A stretch of 56,884 bases of DNA from Desulfobacterales bacterium (lineage in GTDB: Bacteria; Desulfobacterota; Desulfobacteria; Desulfobacterales; JALSRD01). A model generated the notes under the pieces. It saw only the letters and a program-made list of their open reading frames with translations, searched no databases and was not told where the DNA came from. Position numbers and translations under genes: made by a program. Of this stretch, positions 27,333 to 35,083 are shown in pieces (the first letter of the stretch is position 1; each line of letters starts with the position of its first letter). The DNA lies in the NCBI GenBank assembly GCA_026984935.1, contig JALSRD010000055.1, positions 1-56,884 on the forward strand. The letters are read 5' to 3'.

Positions 27333-28361
27333 TCAGGCGGCGAGGGTCAACACCTTGGCCCCCCGGATTTTTCGCGCTTTCAACTCCATCAGCGCCCGGT
27401 TGGCATCGCTTAAGGCATATGTCTGCACCACGGGCAGGATGGGAATTTCAGCCGCCAGATCCAAAAATTCGCTGACGTCCGTGCGGGCCACGTTGGCCAC
27501 GCTTTTGATTTCCTTTTCCATCCAGAGATGGCGGGCGTAGTCCAGCGCCAGCAGGTTGTCCACATCACGGGTCTCTTTGCGGATGGCGTTGATCACCAGC
27601 CGTCCACCGGGCTTGAGCGCCGCCAGCGCGCTGACCACCGGCTTCCAGGCGGGTGTCGTATCGATGATGCTGTCCAGCGGCTCCGGCGGCATTTGCGCCG
27701 TGTCACCGGCCCATACCGCGCCCATCTCCACGGCAAAGCTACGCTCCCGCGCACTGCGTGCAAAAACATACACCCGGCTGCGCGGAAACCGGTGGGCGAC
27801 CATCTTCAGCACCAGATGCGCCGAAGCCCCGAAGCCGGTCAAACCCAGGCACTGGCCGTCCTCAAGGCCGGTCAGACGCAGCGAGCGGTAGCCGATGGCG
27901 CCGGCGCACAGCAACGGCGCCGCCTGAACATCGGAAAAGACTTCCGGCAGGCGGTAGGTAAAATCTTCAAAAGCCGTCATATATTCGGCGTAGCCGCCGT
28001 CGGCATCGCGTCCTGTAGCCCGGAATGCGGGGCACAGATTTTCGCGGCCGGTCTGACAAAAGCGGCATTTCCCGCACGCCGAGAAGATCCATGCCACTCC
28101 CACGCGATCGCCGCTTTTAAACCGGGTCACCGCCTCCCCGGTACGCACCACCTCGCCCACCACCTGATGTCCGGGGATGACCGGAAGGCGCGGTTGGGTG
28201 CGGCCTTCGATTTCGTCCAGCTCGGTGTGGCAGACCCCGCAGGCCGTAACGGCAATCAGGACCTGGCGTGCCTGGGGCACGGGTATCGGAACATCGACAA
28301 AATCCAATGGGGCGTCGCGCTGCCCGAAATCGCGCACCCTTTTCAGAACCATGGCTTTCAA
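27333..28361 (-). CDS. Zinc-dependent alcohol dehydrogenase family protein
   Basis: A 342-aa medium-chain dehydrogenase of the AdhA-like group. Catalytic zinc ligands are in ACGVCHTE (about 39-46) and GHQVVGE, and the structural zinc tetrad is CGKCRFCQTGRENLC (about 96-110). The nucleotide-binding glycines are in LTGFGASAH (about 174-182). The likely start is TTG at 28361 with GGGGGTG 7 nt upstream; ATG 28352 is an alternative. The substrate is probably a primary or secondary alcohol, or an aldehyde in reverse. It converges on fhs at the shared terminator. Confidence 0.9.
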   Translation of the reverse strand: MKAMVLKRVRDFGQRDAPLDFVDVPIPVPQARQVLIAVTACGVCHTELDEIEGRTQPRLPVIPGHQVVGEVVRTGEAVTRFKSGDRVGVAWIFSACGKCRFCQTGRENLCPAFRATGRDADGGYAEYMTAFEDFTYRLPEVFSDVQAAPLLCAGAIGYRSLRLTGLEDGQCLGLTGFGASAHLVLKMVAHRFPRSRVYVFARSARERSFAVEMGAVWAGDTAQMPPEPLDSIIDTTPAWKPVVSALAALKPGGRLVINAIRKETRDVDNLLALDYARHLWMEKEIKSVANVARTDVSEFLDLAAEIPILPVVQTYALSDANRALMELKARKIRGAKVLTLAA

Positions 28362-28407
28362 GCTTCAACACCCCCGCCGGAACCGGACTTGTGCAAACTG
28401 CGCAGGG

Positions 28408-28836
28408 TTAATAGGTGTCGGTGGTCTTTTTCCCCTCGCAGTGCTCCTCGACGGTCTCTTTCACGATCTTGCCCTTTTCCCAGATTCGGGTGGTTACCTT
28501 GCGGCACTTGGTCTGGGGATTCCGCGCCTGCGGGATGGCTTCGACTGCTGTGCCGTTGTTATCGTAGTACACCACACGTTTGTTCATGCGCGCGGCATCC
28601 CGCGCGGCCTGCTGGCTCTGATCGACGGCATTGCCGGCGATGGCGCCGACCAGCGTACCGATGCCGGCGCCGATCAGGGTGCTGGTCGTATTGCGACCGA
28701 TGATCTGCCCCAGCAGGGCACCGGAACCGGCGCCGATGGCAGCCCCCTTCTGGGTGTTGTAGCGCCCCGGATCGGTCTGACAGGCAACCAGCGCCAGTAC
28801 AGTCAGCATCATAGCGAAAATTGCAATTTTTTTCAT
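28408..28836 (-). CDS. Glycine-zipper lipoprotein (17-kDa antigen type)
   Basis: A 142-aa predicted lipoprotein with signal MKKIAIFAMMLTVLALVAC, whose lipobox (LVAC, Cys19) allows lipidation. Two glycine-zipper stretches follow (GAAIGAGSGALLGQIIG and IGAGIGTLVGAIAG, about residues 31-68), then a soluble tail with KCRKVTTRIW, similar to the Rick_17kDa_Anti/glycine zipper 2TM family. It probably sits in the outer membrane or periplasm with an envelope role. AAGGAG lies about 9 nt upstream of the ATG. Confidence 0.88.
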   Translation of the reverse strand: MKKIAIFAMMLTVLALVACQTDPGRYNTQKGAAIGAGSGALLGQIIGRNTTSTLIGAGIGTLVGAIAGNAVDQSQQAARDAARMNKRVVYYDNNGTAVEAIPQARNPQTKCRKVTTRIWEKGKIVKETVEEHCEGKKTTDTY

Positions 28837-28882
28837 GATCCCGTCTCCTTAAATAGAGTTCCCCCGATATCTGAACTGCCTC

Positions 28883-29635
28883 TCAGGACGACGCGGCCAG
28901 TGAAAAACGCCACGCGCAATACCACTCCGGCGGATGCTCATCCGGCGGGCAGGCAATCCGTTGGGTGCGGATGCGCTCATCGATGGCCCGTGCGAAGTAG
29001 GTATATTCCACGGTCCCGGCGGATTGGCAGGGATAATCCGCCAGCCCTTTGCGTTTCCTGGCCTCCTGTACCCGGCAGGCATTCATCTGAAATACAAAAC
29101 TGTCATCGCCTTCGTCGTGAAAAGACTGCCTGTTGATTCTCGCGTACAACCTGAAGTTAAGCGCTTTTTTCAAGCCTTCAAGGCCCGGCCGCGTTCCCAG
29201 GTTTAAAAAATTTCGAATGCTCCAGGCTTCAAAGGGTGAAAAATGCGCCCAACAGGAATCGTTGCAGCGTTTGGCATCGTTCATCCCCTCCGTAAATTCA
29301 ACGGCTTGGAACCAGATTCCGTCATTGGCCAGCCAGTTGGCGGCCACGGCCTTCATCAGGGCCAGCAGATCTTCTCTCGAGCGATCCAGCCACGCAGCGG
29401 GAAGGTTGTCGCGCACTTCGAACCCCAGGATACGGGACAGGCGGTTCAACTGCACCCCTAAACTTTTCGGCAGAACGGTGTCCAGCGTTTCCAGCGCCTT
29501 TGGGGCGCCCATCTGGTGCCGGACCTCGGCAAACCAGAGGCCATGGTGAATGACGATGCGGTGCAGCATGTCCATCAGCAGACGCGCCAGGTCCGCAGAT
29601 TCGAGGTCTTCAACACGTTTTGCGTCAGCCGCCAT
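28883..29635 (-). CDS. DUF6125-like cytosolic protein
   Basis: A 250-aa protein without signal peptide or TM segment. The N-terminal part (ARLLMDMLHRIVIHHGLWFAEVRHQ, about residues 12-36) and later Cys/Trp-rich segments (CNDSCWAHF, about 105; CRVQEARKRKGL, about 182) resemble DUF6125-type proteins common in anaerobic deltaproteobacteria. The conserved Cys residues may bind a metal. I start at ATG 29635; a longer reading to 29776 adds low-complexity residues. Function unknown, and the family assignment is tentative. Confidence 0.7.
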   Translation of the reverse strand: MAADAKRVEDLESADLARLLMDMLHRIVIHHGLWFAEVRHQMGAPKALETLDTVLPKSLGVQLNRLSRILGFEVRDNLPAAWLDRSREDLLALMKAVAANWLANDGIWFQAVEFTEGMNDAKRCNDSCWAHFSPFEAWSIRNFLNLGTRPGLEGLKKALNFRLYARINRQSFHDEGDDSFVFQMNACRVQEARKRKGLADYPCQSAGTVEYTYFARAIDERIRTQRIACPPDEHPPEWYCAWRFSLAASS

Positions 29636-29953
29636 CCTCGGGGCTCCTTTCCGTTCGAGTTGCCGGTTGCAGGGATTACCACTCACATGCTCTTGCCAGG
29701 GTATCGACGGCAAGGCCCAAAAAAATTCCGGCAAATGTCCATAGCCAAAGGCGGCCGGCCGGCGGCAAAGCACCACCCGCCGTCGAGAATTTCAAGCGCC
29801 CAGACGGGAAAAGCGGCCCCGGGCGTTTTCCGGAACCGCCCCGCAAGGCCCAGCGGCATATAAAAAATGCAAACCACGCGCATCCGCCGGATCGTTCGGC
29901 GGGTCGTCGACACAGCCGATACCGCAAAATCCACGGCACCAAAAAGACGGCGT
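29636..29953. other. Intergenic stretch without a convincing gene
   Basis: About 318 nt between two minus-strand genes. Open frames exist on both strands, but they lack ribosome binding sites and resemble no family, and their composition is that of GC-rich random sequence. An 11-nt word GAATTTCAAGC near 29784 also occurs near 20427, which is too short to call a repeat. The promoter of the DUF6125-like gene should lie here; I see no clear hexamers. Confidence 0.4.
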
Positions 29954-31120
29954 TTAGGGCCGGCAGCGCGGCGGCAAGACCGCTTGGGCGGCCCACTCCG
30001 AGGGTAGTTTCTGGTCGGGCGCCTCTCCCAGTTTCTGCTTGCGGGCCCTTAAGCCCGGCCGCGCAAATTCCATGTGGCCTTCGGTCAGCGTACGGCCGTT
30101 GACCACCGCTTCGGAGCGCAAACGCATGCCGATGGTCTTTTCCATCATTTTCCCCAGCCACAGCACACGGTCCACGTCCCAGCCATGCGCAATCCCCATT
30201 TCGTCGATCTGCACCAGCGTATCTTCCAGACATACCAGGCCCACATAGCGCGGATCTTCATAGTAATATTCACCGGTGCCGCGCGTGGGGCAGTCATCCA
30301 CGAAATTGGCCGGCTGGCCTCCCTGTCCACCCAGCGTGGCCTCAAAACGGGTGATACCGGCCTGCAGCGCCGCCAAGATGGATGCCGATGCCACACGCTT
30401 GGTCTCGTGAAAATGCGCAATGTGCAGTTCCGGGTCCGGAATTTCGTCTAGAATCATGGAGAAATAGCGGTAAACATCGGGTGCCGAGGCACTGCCGTCG
30501 TGATCGGCGTGCTCCACGTCATGGGCGCCGATCTCCAGCCAGCGCTTGGTAAACTCAACGGCATCTGCCAGCTCGGTGGCACCCCCGATGGGGCTGCCCC
30601 AGATGGTGCTGACCGTACCGCACATCACCATGCCGGCGGCATTGCACTTTTTGATGCAGCGTTCGGCCTCCCTCCAGTAGTCGGGAAGCGTGGTGCCGGA
30701 ATTGGCGAAGTGATGCTCCTCCTCGGTGGAGACCATCATCAGCAGCCGGTCCGGGCCGATTCCCTTTTGCCGCAACCGGATGGCGCGGTCCACTGCCGAC
30801 TCGCGGATGGTGATGGCGGTCAGGCAGAGTTCGTCGTAGGGAACCCCCTTCCTGGCGCAACGTTTTCTGAAGCGTTCGCTGCGCAGATGCGCCAGCAGCT
30901 CTTCGGCGTCTGAAAACTGCGGCATCAGGTACGGGTTTCCCAGGTTGGTCACCTCGATGTGGCGGCAGCCGGCAAAAATGAGCTCCTCCAGGTAAAACTT
31001 CTTGGCGGCCGTGGAGATGAACTTCTCCTGGTGCTGGAACCCGTCGCGCACCGTGATATCACCGATGGTGACTTTGCGCGGCATTTTCGGAAAGATTTTC
31101 CAGTAATCGTATTCGGTCAT
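29954..31120 (-). CDS. DRE-TIM metallolyase, HMG-CoA-lyase-like
   Basis: A 388-aa TIM-barrel enzyme of the pyruvate carboxyltransferase/HMG-CoA lyase superfamily. The N-terminal ITVRDGFQHQEKF (about residues 21-33) is the DRE-TIM metal/substrate signature, and HIAHFHETKRVASA (about 234-247) matches the usual HxH metal-ligand strand, followed by a glycine-rich GGQGGQPAN segment. Such enzymes cleave or condense acyl-CoA/keto acids. Next to an AUH-like hydratase and acyl-CoA dehydrogenase it suggests a 3-hydroxy-3-methylglutaryl-CoA-type lyase, but its length and divergence leave substrate open. Confidence 0.78.
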   Translation of the reverse strand: MTEYDYWKIFPKMPRKVTIGDITVRDGFQHQEKFISTAAKKFYLEELIFAGCRHIEVTNLGNPYLMPQFSDAEELLAHLRSERFRKRCARKGVPYDELCLTAITIRESAVDRAIRLRQKGIGPDRLLMMVSTEEEHHFANSGTTLPDYWREAERCIKKCNAAGMVMCGTVSTIWGSPIGGATELADAVEFTKRWLEIGAHDVEHADHDGSASAPDVYRYFSMILDEIPDPELHIAHFHETKRVASASILAALQAGITRFEATLGGQGGQPANFVDDCPTRGTGEYYYEDPRYVGLVCLEDTLVQIDEMGIAHGWDVDRVLWLGKMMEKTIGMRLRSEAVVNGRTLTEGHMEFARPGLRARKQKLGEAPDQKLPSEWAAQAVLPPRCRP

Positions 31121-31253
31121 CTTGTGTTTTGCTCCCTGTTGAGTCGTTCTCCCGATGCGGGCCGCATGCCATTAAGGCTTTCCAAGTTCCGGCGGTACTG
31201 TTCGTCCGCATAGGCCCCTTTTGGCTGCAGCACCTGCGAAAGCCCCCGCGGCT

Positions 31254-32036
31254 TCACTCACCCTTGTAAACCGGTTTGCGTTTTTCACCAAAAGCCGCCA
31301 GCCCTTCCAGACGGTCCCTGGTGGGGATGGTTACCCAGTAGGCGGCGGATTCGATGGCCAGGCCGGTGGCCAGATCGGTTTCGCTGCCGAAATTGATGGC
31401 GTACTTGGCCTGTTCCAGGGCGATGGGCCCGCCCTCGGCGATGGTGGCGGCCATCTGGCGGCATTCGTCCAGCAGCGCGTCAGGTTGGCAGACCCGGTTG
31501 ACCAGCCCGATCTGCAGCGCTTCCCCGGCGCCGATCCGGCGGCCGGTGAAAATGAGTTCCTTGGCCTTGCCGCGCCCGACCAGGCGCGGCAGCCGCTGGG
31601 TGCCGCCGGCCCCGGGGATGATGGCCAGGCGGGTTTCCGTCAACCCCATGGTGGCGCTCTCCGAAGCCAGGCGGATATCGCACGCCAGGGCCAGCTCGGT
31701 GCCGCCGCCCAGGGCCACGCCGTTGATGCCGGCGATGACCGGCTTGTTCAGCTGTTCGATGGCCGTGAACAGGTTGCGGATGGTAAAAATATATGTCTTG
31801 ACTTCCTGCGGCGACAAGGTGGCACGCTCCTTGAGGTCGGCACCGGAGCAGAAAGCCCGCTGGCCGGCCCCGGTGATGATCACCACCCGCACATGGCGGT
31901 CGAAACGCAGCTTTTCGACTTCGGCCTTCAAGGCGTGCAGCAATTCGAAGTTAAAGGCATTCATGACCTGCGGACGGTTGAGCGTAAGCAGGCAAATGCC
32001 CTGATCTTTTTGGGTCAGCAGGATGTCTGATGGCAT
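31254..32036 (-). CDS. Enoyl-CoA hydratase, AUH/methylglutaconyl-CoA hydratase-like
   Basis: A 260-aa crotonase that hydrates enoyl-CoA. Both catalytic glutamates are present (GGGTELAL and TETRLAIIPGAGGTQRLPR), as is the oxyanion-hole segment CSGADLKERA. ADLKERA, ETRLAIIPG and AKELIF are strikingly like AUH (3-methylglutaconyl-CoA hydratase). I start at ATG 32036, preceded by AAGGGGGG; a longer open frame to 32153 is only read-through of the R1 repeat. The preceding repeat junction may separate its promoter from the dehydrogenase gene. Confidence 0.87.
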   Translation of the reverse strand: MPSDILLTQKDQGICLLTLNRPQVMNAFNFELLHALKAEVEKLRFDRHVRVVIITGAGQRAFCSGADLKERATLSPQEVKTYIFTIRNLFTAIEQLNKPVIAGINGVALGGGTELALACDIRLASESATMGLTETRLAIIPGAGGTQRLPRLVGRGKAKELIFTGRRIGAGEALQIGLVNRVCQPDALLDECRQMAATIAEGGPIALEQAKYAINFGSETDLATGLAIESAAYWVTIPTRDRLEGLAAFGEKRKPVYKGE

Positions 32037-32090
32037 ATTCCCCCCTTTTTGTGCGTCGGCCGGATTGCCAGCCGTTTTTTTCAAATCCGA

Positions 32091-32371
32091 CCGGTTTTTA
32101 AAACCTGAATTTTGCAAGCGTCGCGTTTGCCGCCTATACAAGGCGCAGGGCATGCAGCTGTAGTATACAGACGCAAATGCCCTGCATCACAGTAGAGGCG
32201 GTAAAATCGGCGCTCCCGCAGGGCAGACAATTTTGAAGTCAAAATGGAAGGTTTCCGAACATTCCAATGACGCTAAAAAATATCGCGCTGCATCCATAGA
32301 CAACCATGAGATAACATTACAATTTTATAAGTTTTCAAAATTGTCTGTGCAAGATTCAGGTAAAAAGCCGG
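32091..32371. mobile_element. Candidate miniature inverted-repeat element containing R1 copy 2
   Basis: The ends are inverted repeats: 32103-32116 (ACCTGAATTTTGCA) and 32348-32361 (TGCAAGATTCAGGT) match at 13 of 14 positions. The match continues outward through CCGGTTTTTA (32091) against AAAAAGCCGG (to 32371) with a small indel. The inside holds R1 copy 2 (32103-32202), itself able to form a long hairpin. There is no ORF for a transposase, and I see no clear target duplication. R1 at 1-100 would be the matching end of a second copy. Confidence 0.6.
32103..32202. repeat. Dispersed repeat R1, copy 2
   Basis: Inverted copy of 1-100, 97 of 100 positions equal by my alignment, with no gaps. It contains CAGGGCAT and ATGCCCTG palindromic arms. 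Confidence 0.9.
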
Positions 32372-32545
32372 TTTCGGATGAATTTCAAGACCTTTCGGCA
32401 AAAAGCGCTGTGCATGAGCGAGCGTTAAAACCCCAAAGCTGTATGAGGGGCAAAGCGACGCTTTTTGGGGCCTTGGCGCAGCCTACGCGCAGCTTCCGAA
32501 AAGGCTTTTCGGAAGCGAGAAATCCAGACTCTTTACAAAATCATC
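32362..32545. repeat. Dispersed element C, copy 1
   Basis: It matches 34798-34990 in inverted orientation with small gaps. Shared blocks include AAAAAG-C/T-CGGTTTCG, AAAAGCGCTGT, GGGGCAAAGCGAC and CAGCTTCCGAAAAGGCTTTTCG. The last block contains a hairpin. It begins where the candidate MITE ends and reaches to within 6 nt of the dehydrogenase stop codon, so it may also serve as a 3' structure for that mRNA. Confidence 0.82.
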
Positions 32546-32550
32546 GAGTT

Positions 32551-33699
32551 TCAGCAGCCGATATAGCGGGATATGACGATACGCTGCACTTCGGAGGTGC
32601 CTTCGCCGATATCCAGCAGTTTCTGGTCCCTGTAAAAGCGCTCTACCTGGTATTCCTTCATCAGACCGTACCCTCCGTGGATCTGCACGGCATGATTGGC
32701 GACACGCCCCATAAGTTCCGAGCAGTACAGCTTGGCCATGGCCGCCAGCTTTTCAAAGGGGCGTTTGCGGTCCCGCAGCCAGCAAGCCTTGTAGAGCAGG
32801 TTGCGCCCACATTCGATCTCCATGGCGCAGTCGGCCAGTTTAAAAGACACGGCCTGAAACTTGGATATGGGCTGATTGAACTGAACGCGCTGCTTGGCAT
32901 ATTTCAATGCCAGATCATAGGCGCCCTGGGCGCCGCCCAGCCCCATGGCAGCGATGGACAGGCGGCCGCCATCCAGCGTTTTGAGCATCTGGTGAAAGCC
33001 GTCCCCCGGCCGGCCGAGCATGTTTTCGTGGGGCACGCGCACATCGTCGAAATAGAGTTCCGCCGTATTGGAAGCGCGCCACATCATTTTTTTGTGCATG
33101 GGTACCTGTTTAAATCCCGGCGTACCCGTTTCGACGATAAAGCAGGTATACTCCGGCTTGCCGTTGGGCCGTTTTCCGGTTACGGCCTGGACCGTCACGC
33201 CGTGTGTCATCTCGCAGGCTGCGTTGGTAATGAATATCTTGGAGCCGTTGATCACCCAGTGGTCGCCGTCTTTCACGGCCGTGGTCTTGCTGCCGCCGGC
33301 ATCGGACCCGGCCGTCGGCTCGGTCAGCCCGAACCCCCAGAGACCCTCACCGCGGCAAAGCGCCGGCAGGTATTTTTTTTTCTGCTTCTCCGTTCCGAAA
33401 TAGTATATCGGACCGATTCCCAGTGAATTGCCGGCGGCGATGGTGGCCGCCTGCGAGCCGTCGATGCGGGCCACCTCCTCCACGGCGATGATATAAGAGA
33501 GGTAATCCATCTGCTGACCGTCGTATGCTTCGTCCACGACCATCCCGAACAGGCCGATCTCCCCCATTTTGCGGGTCAGCTCCGCTGAAAAGGTTTCGCT
33601 TTCATCCAGATCGGCGGCCACAGGGGCGATTTCGCTGAGAGCAAACTTTCGGACTTCCCGGCGGATCATTTCCTGCTCTTTTGTCAGATCAAAGTCCAA
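32551..33699 (-). CDS. Acyl-CoA dehydrogenase (SCAD-like), TetR-operator controlled
   Basis: A 382-aa flavoenzyme that oxidises an acyl-CoA to the 2-enoyl-CoA, passing electrons to ETF. Family signatures are GFGLTEPTAGSDAGG (FAD/substrate), WVINGSKIFITNA and the C-terminal GEGTSEVQRIVIS, where Glu sits at the usual SCAD/MCAD catalytic position. Isovaleryl-CoA dehydrogenases lack that Glu, so a straight-chain, isobutyryl- or 2-methylbutyryl-CoA substrate is more likely. The start is TTG 33699 with AGGAGG 6 nt upstream. Promoter and operator lie directly upstream. Confidence 0.92.
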   Translation of the reverse strand: MDFDLTKEQEMIRREVRKFALSEIAPVAADLDESETFSAELTRKMGEIGLFGMVVDEAYDGQQMDYLSYIIAVEEVARIDGSQAATIAAGNSLGIGPIYYFGTEKQKKKYLPALCRGEGLWGFGLTEPTAGSDAGGSKTTAVKDGDHWVINGSKIFITNAACEMTHGVTVQAVTGKRPNGKPEYTCFIVETGTPGFKQVPMHKKMMWRASNTAELYFDDVRVPHENMLGRPGDGFHQMLKTLDGGRLSIAAMGLGGAQGAYDLALKYAKQRVQFNQPISKFQAVSFKLADCAMEIECGRNLLYKACWLRDRKRPFEKLAAMAKLYCSELMGRVANHAVQIHGGYGLMKEYQVERFYRDQKLLDIGEGTSEVQRIVISRYIGC

Positions 33700-33732
33700 A
33701 ACAGCCTCCTTTTCAAACTTTCACCGTCTTGC

Positions 33733-33747
33733 GAACGAGCGCTCAAT
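33733..33747. promoter_or_regulatory. TetR-type operator at the acyl-CoA dehydrogenase promoter
   Basis: On the minus strand this reads ATTGAGCGCTCGTTC. It matches the site at 35084-35100 (ATGAGCGCTCGCTCA core) at 12 or more positions. It lies about 10 nt downstream of the predicted -10 box, where a bound repressor would block initiation. Confidence 0.65.
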
Positions 33748-33756
33748 CAAATCTTT

Positions 33757-33785
33757 TATCTATCTCCAACATGCCGCGAAGTCAA
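33757..33785 (-). promoter_or_regulatory. Promoter of the acyl-CoA dehydrogenase gene
   Basis: Minus-strand TTGACT (33785-33780), 17-nt spacer and TAGATA (33762-33757). Spacing is optimal, each hexamer is a good match, and the operator follows immediately. Confidence 0.65.
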
Positions 33786-33849
33786 TCTTTTTTTCCCCTT
33801 CGCATGGCGCCGCCCTAAGCTCCGGCCCCTGTTTTCCATCCCGCCGCAC

Positions 33850-33877
33850 TTGACAGACCTGCCATTAATCATACATA
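33850..33877 (+). promoter_or_regulatory. Candidate promoter of the DUF4124 gene
   Basis: TTGACA at 33850-33855, 16-nt spacer and TACATA at 33872-33877, with AT-rich flanks. The start codon is 63 nt downstream. Confidence 0.45.
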
Positions 33878-33940
33878 TTAAAATCAGAAGCTATTTTTGC
33901 GAAAAAGTCCGCAAACCTGTGGACCGAAGGGCGGTGCACC

Positions 33941-34621
33941 ATGCAATCAAAAGTTGCCCTGACCATCATGGCAGCGCTGCTGATGTGGGCGGCGCCGCTG
34001 AAGGCCGATATTTACCACTGGGTTGACACCGAAGGCGTCACTCATTATGCCAACACCAACCCGCCGGCGGATGCTGCACAGGTGTCCCGGTCAAACGAGA
34101 TCTCCTACAACGCTGCCGCCGACCAGGAACGTAAAGCGGCTGATGCGGCATCTCTGAAGGCTTTCCTCGAAAGGGAAAGCCGCGACGAACGCGCCCGAAT
34201 GGAGCTCGAAGCCCAGCGCCTGGCCGCGGAGACGGCCCGCCGCGAGCGCGCGGCGGCCGAAGCCCTGCTGCGCAGCGCTTCCGAAGCCCAGCCTGTTTAC
34301 GAATACACCGGCATATACCGAAGACACGGCTATTACCACCGGCCCAGACCCTGCATTTATGGGACGGAAAACGGGTGCAAAGGTTCCCGGCCGTATTTTC
34401 ATACCGAATCTGTCCGCAATCCGCAGGACCACTTTTTTCTGTCCACACCGGCGCATCTCAAGCCTCTTTTCAGCCGGCGCAGCCGTGTTTTCAGGCAACA
34501 CCTGAATCACGGCGGCAACCTTGGACGTTCGTCACGCCACTTGCGCCACGGCGCCAACCGCACTGGAGGGCCGCTGCACCGGCATGGACATGGCAGCCGC
34601 CAGGGCCGCTTTCACCGCTGA
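33941..34621 (+). CDS. DUF4124-domain secreted protein
   Basis: A 226-aa exported protein. A signal peptide (residues 1-22, ending LKA|D) is followed by a DUF4124 domain (DIYHWVDTEGVTHYANTNPP, about 23-42), then a charged Glu/Arg/Ala-rich coiled-coil-like helix (about 63-118) and a Tyr/His/Arg-rich C-terminal part ending in many His and Arg residues. DUF4124 is a short beta domain of unknown role found in many proteobacterial periplasmic proteins. Inverted copies of element C lie beyond the acd and DUF4124 pair on both sides. Confidence 0.82.
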   Translation: MQSKVALTIMAALLMWAAPLKADIYHWVDTEGVTHYANTNPPADAAQVSRSNEISYNAAADQERKAADAASLKAFLERESRDERARMELEAQRLAAETARRERAAAEALLRSASEAQPVYEYTGIYRRHGYYHRPRPCIYGTENGCKGSRPYFHTESVRNPQDHFFLSTPAHLKPLFSRRSRVFRQHLNHGGNLGRSSRHLRHGANRTGGPLHRHGHGSRQGRFHR

Positions 34622-34797
34622 AATTCTCCCGGGCCGTTGACCGCTGCCGCAAGTTTTTCCCGGCCTTTCCAGCCCGTGTGCACGCTACGACCCTGGGATT
34701 CGTAAAACCCGACCGCCGCCGGAGGCTTCCCCCGCCGCCGCCCGCTGCCAGCGGCCCTTGACAAATTTTTCCGGAATCGATGCGAAATCATTCGGAT

Positions 34798-34990
34798 GAC
34801 TTCGTAAAAAAGTAAAAAATCCGGGTTTTTCGCCTTCGAAAAGCCTTTTCGGAAGCTGTGCGCCGTGGCGCCAAATCCAAAAAGGTGGTCGCTTTGCCCC
34901 GCAAACAGCCCGGGATTTTTTAGCGCTCCCCTTAACAGCGCTTTTCGGCCAAAAGCCCTGCAATGCGCTCGAAACCGACTTTTTACGAGC
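34798..34990. repeat. Dispersed element C, copy 2
   Basis: About 190 nt that match 32362-32545 in inverted orientation. The ends are themselves inverted (ACTTCGTAAAAA at the left, TTTTTACGAG at the right), the structure expected of a miniature transposable element. The interior has the AAAGCCTTTTCGGAAGCTG block shared with copy 1. No coding capacity is credible. Confidence 0.82.
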
Positions 34991-35046
34991 CTGTCAATTT
35001 GCATCTCCCCTCCCGGTCCCCACCCGTGGCATATGCAACCAGACGC

Positions 35047-35076
35047 TTGACAAAAAAAAGATGCCTGTGCTAAACA
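35047..35076 (+). promoter_or_regulatory. Promoter of tetR (and perhaps icmF operon)
   Basis: Perfect TTGACA at 35047-35052, 18-nt spacer and TAAACA at 35071-35076, with the operator starting 8 nt further on. Confidence 0.62.
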
Positions 35077-35083
35077 CATCCGA

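Larger units (their letters stand above)
32037..32550. other. Repeat-filled junction between hydratase and dehydrogenase genes
   Basis: About 514 nt with no gene. It consists of R1 copy 2 within a candidate MITE (32091-32371), directly followed by element C copy 1 (32362-32545), which abuts the stop codon of the dehydrogenase gene. The composition at 32270-32350 is AT-rich compared with the surrounding genes. Confidence 0.8.

Noticed and set aside
29636-29953. Possible extra small gene on the minus strand between the lyase and DUF6125 genes
   Set aside because: Open frames here have no ribosome site, no family match and read hydrophobic only in short stretches.
32411-32428. Third TetR operator inside element C (ATGAGCGAGCGTT)
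   Set aside because: Only partly like the operator, lies downstream of a gene and inside a repeat, and has no promoter next to it.
32551-33699. Naming the first dehydrogenase isovaleryl-CoA dehydrogenase from its leucine-type neighbours
   Set aside because: It has Glu in GEGTSEVQR, the SCAD/MCAD catalytic place; isovaleryl-CoA dehydrogenases have their catalytic Glu elsewhere.
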